The notes below the pieces were generated by a model. The model made no database searches and was not told the DNA's origin. It saw only the letters and a program-made list of their open reading frames with translations. A DNA stretch of 27,270 bases from CBDUUP01 sp965370435 (GTDB lineage: Bacteria > Chloroflexota > Anaerolineae > Anaerolineales > UBA11579): NCBI GenBank assembly GCA_965370435.1, contig CBDUUP010000016.1:1-27270 (forward strand), in the 5' to 3' direction. Every line of letters starts with the position of its first letter. Position 1 is the first letter of the stretch. The position numbers were made by a program, and so were the translations under genes. This document shows positions 1 through 8,200 of the stretch, in pieces.

Positions 1-193
1 CAATATGTCCGATTGAATATTTTCGTTCGCTCATTTTGGCTGTCGAAAATTTAAACTTCTTTTCCCCTATACAGTGGGGTGAACCTCTCGATCAACTTCA
101 AGGTTTTGGCGCGCCTGAAAGGCTCAGACTTAGGGAGCGTCTATAAATAACTTGGCGATTTATCTGGACTCGCGGGTAGTGAACAAAAGCTTT
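1..193. other. Gene-free left edge
   Basis: No coding region is supported in the first ~300 bases. Reading frames that cross it on the minus strand run into the repeat and then antisense to the next gene, with no family resemblance. A short inverted pair (CCCC/GGGG) around 64-79 is too small to call. The only structured element is the palindrome at 194-255. Confidence 0.5.
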
Positions 194-255
194 ACCACCA
201 AGGCACAAAGACACTAAGAAAAACAAAAAACTTTGTGCCTTTGTGTCTTTGTGAT
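194..255. repeat. Palindromic dispersed repeat, CACAAAG type
   Basis: Two ~25-base arms (194-218 and 231-255) are imperfect reverse complements built on the units AGGCACAAAGACAC and GTGTCTTTGTG. They are separated by an A-rich 12-base loop. On a transcript the arms would fold into a long hairpin. Repeats of this style are scattered through many Chloroflexota and other MAG genomes. It lies downstream of the minus-strand operon, where it could act as a 3' stabilising or terminating hairpin. That role is inference. Confidence 0.7.
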
Positions 256-300
256 AAAAAGAATAGAACTGATTTGGCGAGTGGGTCAGGGAGACGGGCT

Positions 301-870
301 TCACCCCATGTTTATGCCGTTGTCTATCAGGTACTGGGTGATTTCCTCGTGATTGGTCATGCCGTGGTCGATGAAGGCCTGATAGATGAAGAAGCCGCTG
401 AAGGTGGGGGTGCGATGCTGTTCGGTTAGGATGGAGAATTTGTAGCCCAGGATCTGCTCCCGAAGCGCAGCCGTCATCTGGGATTGGAAGCGGCGCATGG
501 GCTGCATTTGTTTTTCGATGATGGCTTCGTCCACCGACCAGATGTCTATCTTCCAGGGGCGGCCCCAATCCCCGTAGTTGATCCTGGGTTTCAGGTACAG
601 GCCCCCCGGCAGGTTGGGGAGGGTTGATCTCTGAAACACCACCTCATAGACCCATTCGGAACCTGCCAATTGGCCTCCGATCTGGAAGAGCTGCTCGATG
701 GACACCGGGGGGATGTAGAGGTCTATATCAGGGAAGGACATCACGTCCAGGAAGTAGCTCCCCGTGAATGTGATCTCTCCGTGAGGCTCTAGAATGTCGT
801 AGAAGCCGACCTCCTGGAGGAGAAAGTCGGCTTCACGTTTGAGTTGGGCAGCGCGTTCGAGCGGATCCAT
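301..870 (-). CDS. Hypothetical protein with nucleotidyltransferase-like motif
   Basis: 189 residues. Residues 36-53 carry a Gly-Ser turn (G37-S38) followed about ten residues later by an acidic pair in the pattern D48-I-D50-L-Y. This resembles the GS...DxD active-site signature of the polymerase-beta-like nucleotidyltransferase superfamily. The rest does not recall a named family. A WKIDIW strand around residue 110 could supply the third acidic residue. The start codon lies one base after the stop of the thioesterase gene (TAG-G-ATG), so translational coupling is likely, and with the SDR gene this makes a three-gene operon. No substrate can be proposed. The superfamily assignment is tentative, but the ORF is real by its coupling and its normal composition. 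Confidence 0.72.
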   Translation of the reverse strand: MDPLERAAQLKREADFLLQEVGFYDILEPHGEITFTGSYFLDVMSFPDIDLYIPPVSIEQLFQIGGQLAGSEWVYEVVFQRSTLPNLPGGLYLKPRINYGDWGRPWKIDIWSVDEAIIEKQMQPMRRFQSQMTAALREQILGYKFSILTEQHRTPTFSGFFIYQAFIDHGMTNHEEITQYLIDNGINMG

Positions 871-871
871 C

Positions 872-1285
872 CTATTCCGATTGTTTTCGAGCCTGGAATA
901 TGGAGAATGTGCCTGTGGCAGTGGCGATCAGCCGCTTTCCTTTATATACTTCCGATTGCATGAATCCCAGGGTCCTGCTCTTGTGGATCACGTTGGTCTT
1001 GCAGGTGATCTTCCCGGAGGTGGCGAAGCGGAGGTAGTTGATCTTGACCTCCACCGTGGCGCAGCGCTGGCCCTCGTCCAGGCGGGAGACCATGGCCCCG
1101 CCCATGCCGGTGTCCGCCAGGGTGTAGATGACTCCGCCGTGCAGCATGCCGTAGGGGTTGAGGTGGTCTTCGTTGACTTCCAGCCAACACTCGCTGTAGC
1201 CATCATCCATCTTGGAAAAAGTCAGCCCCAGCAGGTCGCCGAAGGGGTTGAAGCTTTTGGTTTTGGGGGTTTCGTCTATGGGCAT
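872..1285 (-). CDS. PaaI-family hotdog-fold thioesterase
   Basis: 137 residues, the usual size of a single-hotdog thioesterase. The hallmark segment N43-x-x-G46-x-x-H49-G50-G51 followed by L-A-D58-T-G is the conserved active-site loop and start of the central helix of PaaI/YbgC-type acyl-CoA thioesterases. The downstream strands also fit the fold. Such enzymes hydrolyse acyl- or aryl-CoA thioesters in the cytoplasm and work as dimers or tetramers. It sits between an SDR oxidoreductase 38 bases upstream and the nucleotidyltransferase-like gene, one base downstream, on the same strand. An acyl-CoA dehydrogenase occurs 11 kb away but is not part of the operon. The family call is secure and the substrate is unknown. 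Confidence 0.9.
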   Translation of the reverse strand: MPIDETPKTKSFNPFGDLLGLTFSKMDDGYSECWLEVNEDHLNPYGMLHGGVIYTLADTGMGGAMVSRLDEGQRCATVEVKINYLRFATSGKITCKTNVIHKSRTLGFMQSEVYKGKRLIATATGTFSIFQARKQSE

Positions 1286-1323
1286 GGGGGCCTTCTATTT
1301 TTTGGGGGCTGGGTGTATTCCGG

Positions 1324-2163
1324 CTATTTGGTAGGGTTGCGTTCCTGGAGAAGGTCTTGGGCGCGTTTATCTATCAGCGGCTTCATCTCTGGGTTGGTGA
1401 GGATGTAGAATTTCTCTTCCCGGATGGCGTCGAAGGTTGCTTCGGCCACCAGGTCGGGCGACATGCCGCCTTCGATGACCAGGTCGAGCCGTTCTTGCAG
1501 GGCTTCTTGATCTTCGGTCAGATCCGTGCTGGCGGGGTCGTTGAGCAGTTCAGGGGGGCGGTTTCTCTCTGACTCCATGATGCGGGTCTTGACAAAGCCC
1601 GGGCAAAGGGCCGAGACTTTAAGCTCAGAGCCTTTTTGCCGGAGTTCATGGTGCAGGGCTTCGGAGAGGGATACCACGGCGTGCTTGCTCACCTGGTAGA
1701 TGCCCAGGCCGGAATTGCTTATCAGCCCGGAGATGGAGGCGGTGTTGACGATGTGGCCTTCGTGGCCTCCTTCCAGCATGAGGGGGACGAAGCTGCGCAC
1801 CCCGTGGATGACTCCCCACAGGTTCACCCCCAGGGTCCACTCCCAATCGGCGAGGGAGCTTTCCCACATAGAGGTCCCCCCGCCGACGCCCGCATTGTTG
1901 AACAGCAGGTGGACGCCGCCGAAGGCCTCTATGGTCTTCTGGGCCAGGGCCTCGACATCGGCGGCCTGGGTGACGTCGGTCAGGACGGCCAGGGTCTCGC
2001 CGCCCCCGGCGCGGAGTTCCTGGTCGGCTTGAGCCAGAGCGTCCGCTTCGATGTCGGCCAGGACTACCTTCATGCCCTCTTGAATGCAGCGCTCGGCCAG
2101 GGCGCGCCCGATGCCGCTGGCCGCGCCGGTGATGACGGCGACTTTGTTCTTGAATTCTTTCAT
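1324..2163 (-). CDS. SDR-family NAD(P)-dependent oxidoreductase
   Basis: 279 residues, a classical short-chain dehydrogenase/reductase. It shows the cofactor-binding glycine motif G13-x-x-x-G17-x-G19, an acidic D37 at the end of the second strand (favouring NAD(H) over NADP(H)) and the NNAG motif at 89-92. Structural N114, catalytic S143 and the Y156-x-x-x-K160 pair are also present. It would oxidise or reduce an alcohol/carbonyl in the cytoplasm; the substrate cannot be told from sequence. ATG is preceded by AAAGG at good spacing. A near-consensus promoter lies upstream at 2202-2230. First gene of an operon with the thioesterase and the nucleotidyltransferase-like gene. Confidence 0.93.
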   Translation of the reverse strand: MKEFKNKVAVITGAASGIGRALAERCIQEGMKVVLADIEADALAQADQELRAGGGETLAVLTDVTQAADVEALAQKTIEAFGGVHLLFNNAGVGGGTSMWESSLADWEWTLGVNLWGVIHGVRSFVPLMLEGGHEGHIVNTASISGLISNSGLGIYQVSKHAVVSLSEALHHELRQKGSELKVSALCPGFVKTRIMESERNRPPELLNDPASTDLTEDQEALQERLDLVIEGGMSPDLVAEATFDAIREEKFYILTNPEMKPLIDKRAQDLLQERNPTK

Positions 2164-2201
2164 GCGACCGCCTTTCTCAATATGGGATGGGTTCAGCGTT
2201 C

Positions 2202-2230
2202 ATTGTACAGGATATTGGTGGGATGGGCAA
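2202..2230 (-). promoter_or_regulatory. Sigma-70-type promoter for the SDR operon
   Basis: On the minus strand, TTGCCC (2225-2230) and TACAAT (2202-2207) are separated by exactly 17 bases. They lie about 40 bases before the SDR start codon. Both hexamers are close to consensus, so this is a good housekeeping-type promoter by eye. Confidence 0.6.
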
Positions 2231-2330
2231 TATTGGCGGTATCTGTCCGTTTAGGGCAATTTCAGGAGGAGAGGGAACCTCCCGCAGGTTTGGCTGAAAT
2301 TTGTCCCCAAAGACTTTTTTGCATGAGTCA

Positions 2331-2339
2331 TGATATGAT
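2331..2339 (+). promoter_or_regulatory. Putative extended -10 for the lipoprotein pair
   Basis: TG-A-TATGAT forms an extended -10 element 19 bases upstream of the first lipoprotein ATG. No convincing -35 is seen at the right distance, which is normal for extended -10 promoters. The ribosome binding site AGAGG (2346-2350) follows. Confidence 0.35.
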
Positions 2340-2357
2340 TACTTCAGAGGTAAATGT

Positions 2358-3662
2358 ATGAACCTTCTAAGACGACTCCCCATCTTGATGATCCTCTTGG
2401 CGGCTGCATGCACGCTGGGGAGTGAAACGCCCACGCCGTCAAGTCCGGCATTGCCATCCGAGACGGCCTCGCCCACGGATACGCCGTCCCCGACCCGGAC
2501 ATTCACGCCCGTCCCCCCAACGTTGACGCCTTCACTAACTGCCGTCCCTACACAAAACATCATCCATCCAGATGTAGTAACGCTCTGTCCTGATCAGCGA
2601 GAGGTACCTTTTGAGGAGTTGGAAATTGACCCGAATTTCAGGATGATTATGGCATTAGATTTTGATGCTGATATTGAAAGGGTAAATCTTGGGAGCATTC
2701 GAGGGGATGACCCCACAATGACACAAATTCCAACCTTAAATGTTGATAGCGATCAGAGTTTTGAATATGCGGGGATTAGTCCCAACGGCCAATGGATCGT
2801 CTATCATGTGTGGAAGGGAGAATATGAATCTCCTGTGGACAGCGCAGTGTGGGTGAGTTCAGTGGATGGGTTGCAGCAATGGGAAGTTGTGGTGTTCTCC
2901 GAAGAAAATCTTTTTCAAATTCATCCTTATTGGCAAACCGACGAGGAGATCTTTATCCTTGGTGGTAACCTCAGAAACCGAAGAACATTATCACTTGCTC
3001 TAGGCGTGAATCCCTTTACCCTTGAACAAAGAACCTTCACTCCGGTTCCTTCTGATAGTAAATACTATGGAACCTTTGTAGTTAATGAGAATACGTATAC
3101 CCTCTATTCCTCAAACCTCAATATTCTACTTTACAATCAAGATACAAATACCGAACAGGCTGTATTTCCTTGGCTTGTTGATGTTGGCTTGGGTGGATAT
3201 CCATCTGCCTATTCAAATAGACTTATTAATATTGACGAAACAGGTAAGATAAAAATCGTGGTCAGGAAACCTTACGGATTCGATATAACGAAAAATCTGA
3301 ACTTTGACTCGATTGGTGATGATCTGGATTATGAACAAGTCATGGAACAGGTCATCATCCTAGAGGATGAGGCTCCACGTACCTTCATTGCATGGCAATA
3401 TAATGACTCAGTAGGATATTACCGTCGTTCAGAACCAGCAGCCTTTTACGTTTACGACGGGGAGAGAAATATCATAAAGGATTATTGTGTGGATGCACTC
3501 GGAAATTACGAAAGTCTATCGCCAGATGGACGGTTTTTCGCCTGGACTACTTTGTACGACGAGGAATATGGGATTCTCACTTACGTGTTGGATCTCGAAA
3601 CAGGGTATATCAGTAAATTACCAGGGATTGTAGTTCTGGATTGGTTCGAAACGACAGAATAG
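2358..3662 (+). CDS. Lipoprotein with Thr/Pro linker, paralogue A
   Basis: 434 residues. The N-terminus is a lipoprotein signal peptide: basic residues, a hydrophobic core, and the lipobox LAAAC with C18 as the lipidated residue. A low-complexity Thr/Pro/Ser linker follows to about residue 68, as in many Anaerolineae surface proteins. The rest resembles a cell-surface beta-propeller: recurrent strand-turn patterns such as S-P-N-G-Q-W and S-P-D-G-R-F, as in TolB/WD40-like blades. No catalytic motif is seen and no specific function can be given. The next gene is a tandem paralogue sharing residue-level landmarks (CPDQ, GxDPT, WLVD, PYGFD, DYC, LSPDGRF, LD-TGY). The body is AT-richer than the leader. 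AGAGG sits 7 bases before the ATG. Confidence 0.85.
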   Translation: MNLLRRLPILMILLAAACTLGSETPTPSSPALPSETASPTDTPSPTRTFTPVPPTLTPSLTAVPTQNIIHPDVVTLCPDQREVPFEELEIDPNFRMIMALDFDADIERVNLGSIRGDDPTMTQIPTLNVDSDQSFEYAGISPNGQWIVYHVWKGEYESPVDSAVWVSSVDGLQQWEVVVFSEENLFQIHPYWQTDEEIFILGGNLRNRRTLSLALGVNPFTLEQRTFTPVPSDSKYYGTFVVNENTYTLYSSNLNILLYNQDTNTEQAVFPWLVDVGLGGYPSAYSNRLINIDETGKIKIVVRKPYGFDITKNLNFDSIGDDLDYEQVMEQVIILEDEAPRTFIAWQYNDSVGYYRRSEPAAFYVYDGERNIIKDYCVDALGNYESLSPDGRFFAWTTLYDEEYGILTYVLDLETGYISKLPGIVVLDWFETTE

Positions 3663-3727
3663 TCGCTCTATGAAAGATTTTCCTCAGGCAGTATTCCAGT
3701 AGGAACGATCATGTTAGAGGTAATCAT

Positions 3728-5089
3728 ATGAACCTTCTGAGACGACTCCCCATCTTGATGATCCTCTTGGCGGCTGCATGCACGTTGGGGAGTGAAACGC
3801 CCACGCCGTCAAGTCCAGCATTGTCATCCGAGACGGCCTCGCCCACGGATACGCCATCCCCGACCCGGACGTTCACGCCCTCTCCAACGCTATCTCCAAT
3901 TGTGCCAATTCCTACAATTGAAACTGTTACTCCCCCAGTTGTTCAATATTGCCCCGATCAACCTGAGATACCTCTTACGGAATTGGGTTTGAATCCGGAA
4001 ATGTATTTGGTCGTTGCCCAAAATGATGATATACCAGGGGATCCTTCTGAAAATGGGATTTTCTATCTCACTGGGAGCGATCCAACCCTCAAGCCAATCC
4101 CCAACACGGCTTCAGAAGGAGTTTGGAATACTTCATTATTCATGGTAAACCCTCGGGGAAATTGGATCAAATATTATCGTTGGCAAGAGGGAGATGAGCA
4201 TAAAACAATTCGGATAAGTACGTTAGATGGAACACAACAGTTTGATATCGCCGATATCACGTTTGGGCATAGTACTCAATGGATATCCGATGAGGAAATT
4301 GTTGTTATTGGCTTGGTAAATGAGGAGGATTACGCTTTTGGACTATTCGAGTATTGGGAAGATCTGATTCCTCTCGCTGTGATCGACATTACAACAGGGG
4401 TGATAGAACCGTTACCTCCATTACCGGATAACACCATTTTTGCAGTGTTTTCTCAGTTGGATAATAACTATTACGCTATCTACTATGAGGGGTATGAGTT
4501 TGATAATATTCAACTCTACGACTACACCAACAATCGTTCAATTCCGATCTTTCAATGGTTGGTGGATAAAGATTGGGTAAGTTATGGTACAACCGGATTC
4601 CGAATGGAGGATGGATCATTATCAGCATTTGTCAATAGACGACCTTATGGATTCGATCTGGTTGTGGGATTGGATGTTGAAGGTGTTCAACAAGATAACA
4701 GGTATCTTGAAGCCATGACTGCCGTTGTGCTTCCAGGGGTTCCCAATGACTTTAGATCGTCAAGCATCTCAAGTCTTGGAAATAGTGGGGGAAATTTATA
4801 TGTTGTTCGCGATGAGGATATGATATCAGGTAAAGAAGAGAAGCTTTTCTACATATTCGATTACCCCAATAAGATATTACGGGATTATTGTTTGACTTTT
4901 GAATATGGAGCGCTCTTTAAGAATCTCTCGCCTGATGGACGATTTCTTATCATCGTCTTTTACAGTAGTTATGGGTATCCCCCAGACCCAAAATCCATCA
5001 TTTTAGATTTGGATACAGGATACTATGCTATGCTTGAAGATATTAGAGTGTTAGGTTTGGCAACTATGCCAGATACTTCTAGTCCATAA
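3728..5089 (+). CDS. Lipoprotein with Thr/Pro linker, paralogue B
   Basis: 453 residues, same plan as the preceding gene 65 bases upstream: signal peptide, lipobox LAAAC (C18), Thr/Pro/Ser linker, then a propeller-like domain ending with LSPDGRF and LD-TGY landmarks. The first ~150 nucleotides differ from those of paralogue A at only about six positions, mostly synonymous, whereas the remainder is far more diverged. This suggests gene conversion or exchange of the export module. It has its own ribosome binding site (TTAGAGG, 3714-3720). A strong terminator closes the pair. The likely location is anchored to the outside of the cell membrane; the role is unknown. Confidence 0.85.
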   Translation: MNLLRRLPILMILLAAACTLGSETPTPSSPALSSETASPTDTPSPTRTFTPSPTLSPIVPIPTIETVTPPVVQYCPDQPEIPLTELGLNPEMYLVVAQNDDIPGDPSENGIFYLTGSDPTLKPIPNTASEGVWNTSLFMVNPRGNWIKYYRWQEGDEHKTIRISTLDGTQQFDIADITFGHSTQWISDEEIVVIGLVNEEDYAFGLFEYWEDLIPLAVIDITTGVIEPLPPLPDNTIFAVFSQLDNNYYAIYYEGYEFDNIQLYDYTNNRSIPIFQWLVDKDWVSYGTTGFRMEDGSLSAFVNRRPYGFDLVVGLDVEGVQQDNRYLEAMTAVVLPGVPNDFRSSSISSLGNSGGNLYVVRDEDMISGKEEKLFYIFDYPNKILRDYCLTFEYGALFKNLSPDGRFLIIVFYSSYGYPPDPKSIILDLDTGYYAMLEDIRVLGLATMPDTSSP

Positions 5090-5113
5090 AAATCCTGACA
5101 GTGACTAAAGAAA

Positions 5114-5147
5114 ACGGGGCTGCCCATCCGGCAGCCCCGTCTTTTTT
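5114..5147. terminator. Intrinsic terminator, probably bidirectional
   Basis: A perfect 11-base-pair GC-rich stem (5114-5124 with 5130-5140, core CGGGGCTGCC) and a five-base loop are followed by a T-run (5142-5147) on the plus strand. The opposite side carries an A-rich run (AAAGAAAA), giving a U-rich tract for minus-strand transcripts. It sits between the convergent lipoprotein pair and the large glycosyltransferase gene and can end both. Confidence 0.9.
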
Positions 5148-5211
5148 CAATGGGGTTCAACAAGAGGGTTAGTCCTCAAACTCATTCCAGGACCAGAAGG
5201 CGATCCAGCCT

Positions 5212-8200
5212 TCAGCCAGGATGCGGGGTTCCAGGCAGCCAGAAGCGGATTTCCCAGATGTGGACGTGGCCGGGATCCCCCTGGTTGGTATCTAGAACTT
5301 CGATGCGCACCATCTTGGCGGTGACGGCCTCCCCGAAGTCGAAGTGAACTTCCGGGGCATCAACCGACCCGGTGAAGACGCCGGTGAAGACCACCGGGTC
5401 TTCACCGGGCTGGCCGTACAGGCTGACGGTCACTTCTACGGTCGAGCTGCCGATGACCAGCGAGACCCCGCTGAACTCTCGCGCCTCCGGGAAGGTCAGT
5501 TCAATGACCGCCGGGTTGGCCTCCAGGGAGCGGGTCAGGGAGTAATCGTCGTCGTCGAACATCAAAGCGATCTCCCCCATATCCAGCCCCGTGTAGCGAG
5601 CCTTGACGGTCTGGCCGTCGATCATCACCAGGTTCTCCACCAGTTCTTTGCGGGCTTCCCGCTCGGCTTCCAGGATCTCGGCGATGTCGTCCACATAGCG
5701 CAGTCGGACGAAATAAAAACCGGGCCTGCCGTCGGGATAGGGCAGGATGCGCTCTATCTGAATATCAGTGAACTTGCCGCTCTGGGTGGCGGTCTCATAT
5801 TCATCGGGCGTCATCACGAAGAGCATATTCTCGTTCAGGGGCATAAGCTCGAACACGTGTCCCTGGATGCTGCCCATCCTCACCGGCGAACCCGCGGGCA
5901 AGAAGAAGCGCGCCACTACGTCGGTGCCGTTGGACCAGGTGGGCGAGACGATTATTTCAGTTCCGGGATGTTCTTCGACGTAATCCTGGACTGCGGTGAA
6001 CAACTGCCTGGCCCCGTACTGCATGCCTCCCAGGTCGTATTGGGTTGACCAGGTCGGCCCCTCCACCAGAGCGGCGCGCAGCAATCCGAAGTTGGCCGCG
6101 GCCAGGGCCAGGAAGAGGGCGACCTGCAATGCTTTTCTCGGCAGGCGGAATCTTTCCAGCCATTTCAGGGATGCGGAGAGGCCGATGGCGGTCAGCAGGG
6201 AGGCGGGGATGACGAAGGCCAGGGTGCGGGTGATGCCGATCTCGACCAGGGCGGCCCCCACGGGCGCGGCCACCAAGGCGATGAGGATGGCGCGGGCCGC
6301 GGAGTGGCGGAACTTGAAGATTGCCACCACCAGCCCCAGGGCGAAGAACGGCAGGGTGGGGCGCAGCAGGTGGCCGAGTTCGCCCATCTGGTGGCGGACC
6401 ATGTCCCGGCCATGGACTCCAAACCAATAGCCCGGGCTGAGTCCGTAGGCATATTCGGACCAGAAACGGCCCAGCTTTTCGGTGAAGGGGAGCGGCTGGA
6501 TCCAGTAGGAGACCAGGTTGCGCAGGTGTTCGCTGACGGCCTCCGGGTGGGTCAGGCGGAAGCGCAGGTACGGAAGGGCCAGCAGGATGACCAAGCCCAG
6601 TCCGATCAGGATGGTGCGGCGGTTCTCCCAGTGGTAGCGGATATCGGAGAGGAACAACAAGAGGGCGGTGGCGGCGATGACCAGTTGGCCGGGGCTGTAG
6701 GAATAAAATGCCAGGGCGGCTAGGAGGATGGCCGGATAGAGATGGCGGGGCGAACGGAAACGGTAGCTCAAGTAGGCATAAATGAATCCGGCGTACAGGG
6801 AGACCATGAGGGCGGTCTCGAAAGCGGTGCGCGAGTGGAGGAACCAGGCCGGGGCGATACTTAAAAGGAGGGTGCCCGCCCACCAGTAGCGCATTTTCAA
6901 GAAGTCGCGCAGAATCAGCCCCACCGATATGGCCGCGACCACGGTCACCAAGACCGAGGCGGCCCGGGTGACGAACACCGACTTGCCAAAAAACAGGTAA
7001 GGCAATACCTGGAGGTAGACGCTGAGGCTCAAATTGTACTGGTTGCCGTTGCGGAAATAGGTGGGCAGGAATTCTTCGTCGTGATTCTTGAAGTTATCCC
7101 GCACCAGATCCGCCGCCAGAACGGTCTGGACCGCTTCGTCGGTGAAGAAATAGATGGGATAGTCGGAGAGGCCGATCAGGCGGATGAGCAAGTAGATGGC
7201 GACGGCCAACCCGAAGAAGGTGGTCGGCAGGGGGTAGGGCCAGCGCGCTTCTCGTATCCTGCGTTTCAGGCGCACCCAGACTCCCTGAAGCCGCACGCCC
7301 AGGGGGAAAGTGGGGGATGCGTAGACCATGACGCCGATGGGGTCGGGCGGTGCGTCGCCATTCATATCTCCCTGGTCCAGGGTTTCGACTGTCAGGCGCA
7401 CCTGCCGCCCGTCCTCCAATTGTACGGTGCGCTGGGCGGGTTCGGAGGGGGTCTCTTGGCCGGGGGGAGGGATGGTCAGGTGGGTTTGGTAGCTGATCTC
7501 TTCGTCAGGTTCTCCCTCGGAGAGGGGTTGGGAAGGCCGGGTGAGGAGGCGCAGGAGGGTGGCCAACGCCGCGCCGCTGAGAAGGACGACGACCAGCACC
7601 CCGGTCAAATAGGCCAGGAAGGGCGAACCTGTGGACGGGGCGCTGGGGGACGGGGGCCCGTCGGGGGAGACCACCAGGTACCAATAGAGCAGGTTGTAAT
7701 TCCGGTCGGTCTCATCGTAAACCTGCGCATTGGGATAGTCGGCCTGGACCAGGGCCAGGTCTTCCTCGTGGTCGGGGAGGAAGACGAAGATGAGATGGTC
7801 GCTGGTGGGGGAGGGGTTTTCGGGGGTTCCCCAGGCGTATTCCAGGGTCAAGCCCTCAATATGAGGGGCCAGGTATTGGATATTGGGGATGGAGGTGTAG
7901 GCCATGCGGGGCAAGCCGAAGAAGACCACCTGCCACTTATCGGATTTGTCTTTCAGGTAGTCGGCCAGGTGTTGGGCGACGACGGTGTTGGGTCCGCCGA
8001 AGATTTCCTGGGGGGTGTAATCCAGGAAGAAAAAGCGCAGGTTAGTGGCCGCCAGGAAGAGGAGGACTGTCACCGCGGCCAGATTCAACAGCCGGGTCTG
8101 CGCTCGCCAGATCCGGGTGAGGAGGCGGGTGATCTCGCTGACCGCTAACCCGACCAGCAGGGCGCAGGCCGGGGCCACGGCGATGTAGCGTTGGGAGGCT

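Noticed and set aside
98..568. 156-codon minus-strand frame
   Set aside because: Runs through the palindromic repeat and the wrong frame of the nucleotidyltransferase-like gene; low-complexity Ser/His/Pro sequence.
7081..8148. 355-codon plus-strand frame
   Set aside because: Antisense to the giant glycosyltransferase; Gly/Gln/Asp-rich shadow typical of hydrophobic GC-rich genes read backwards.
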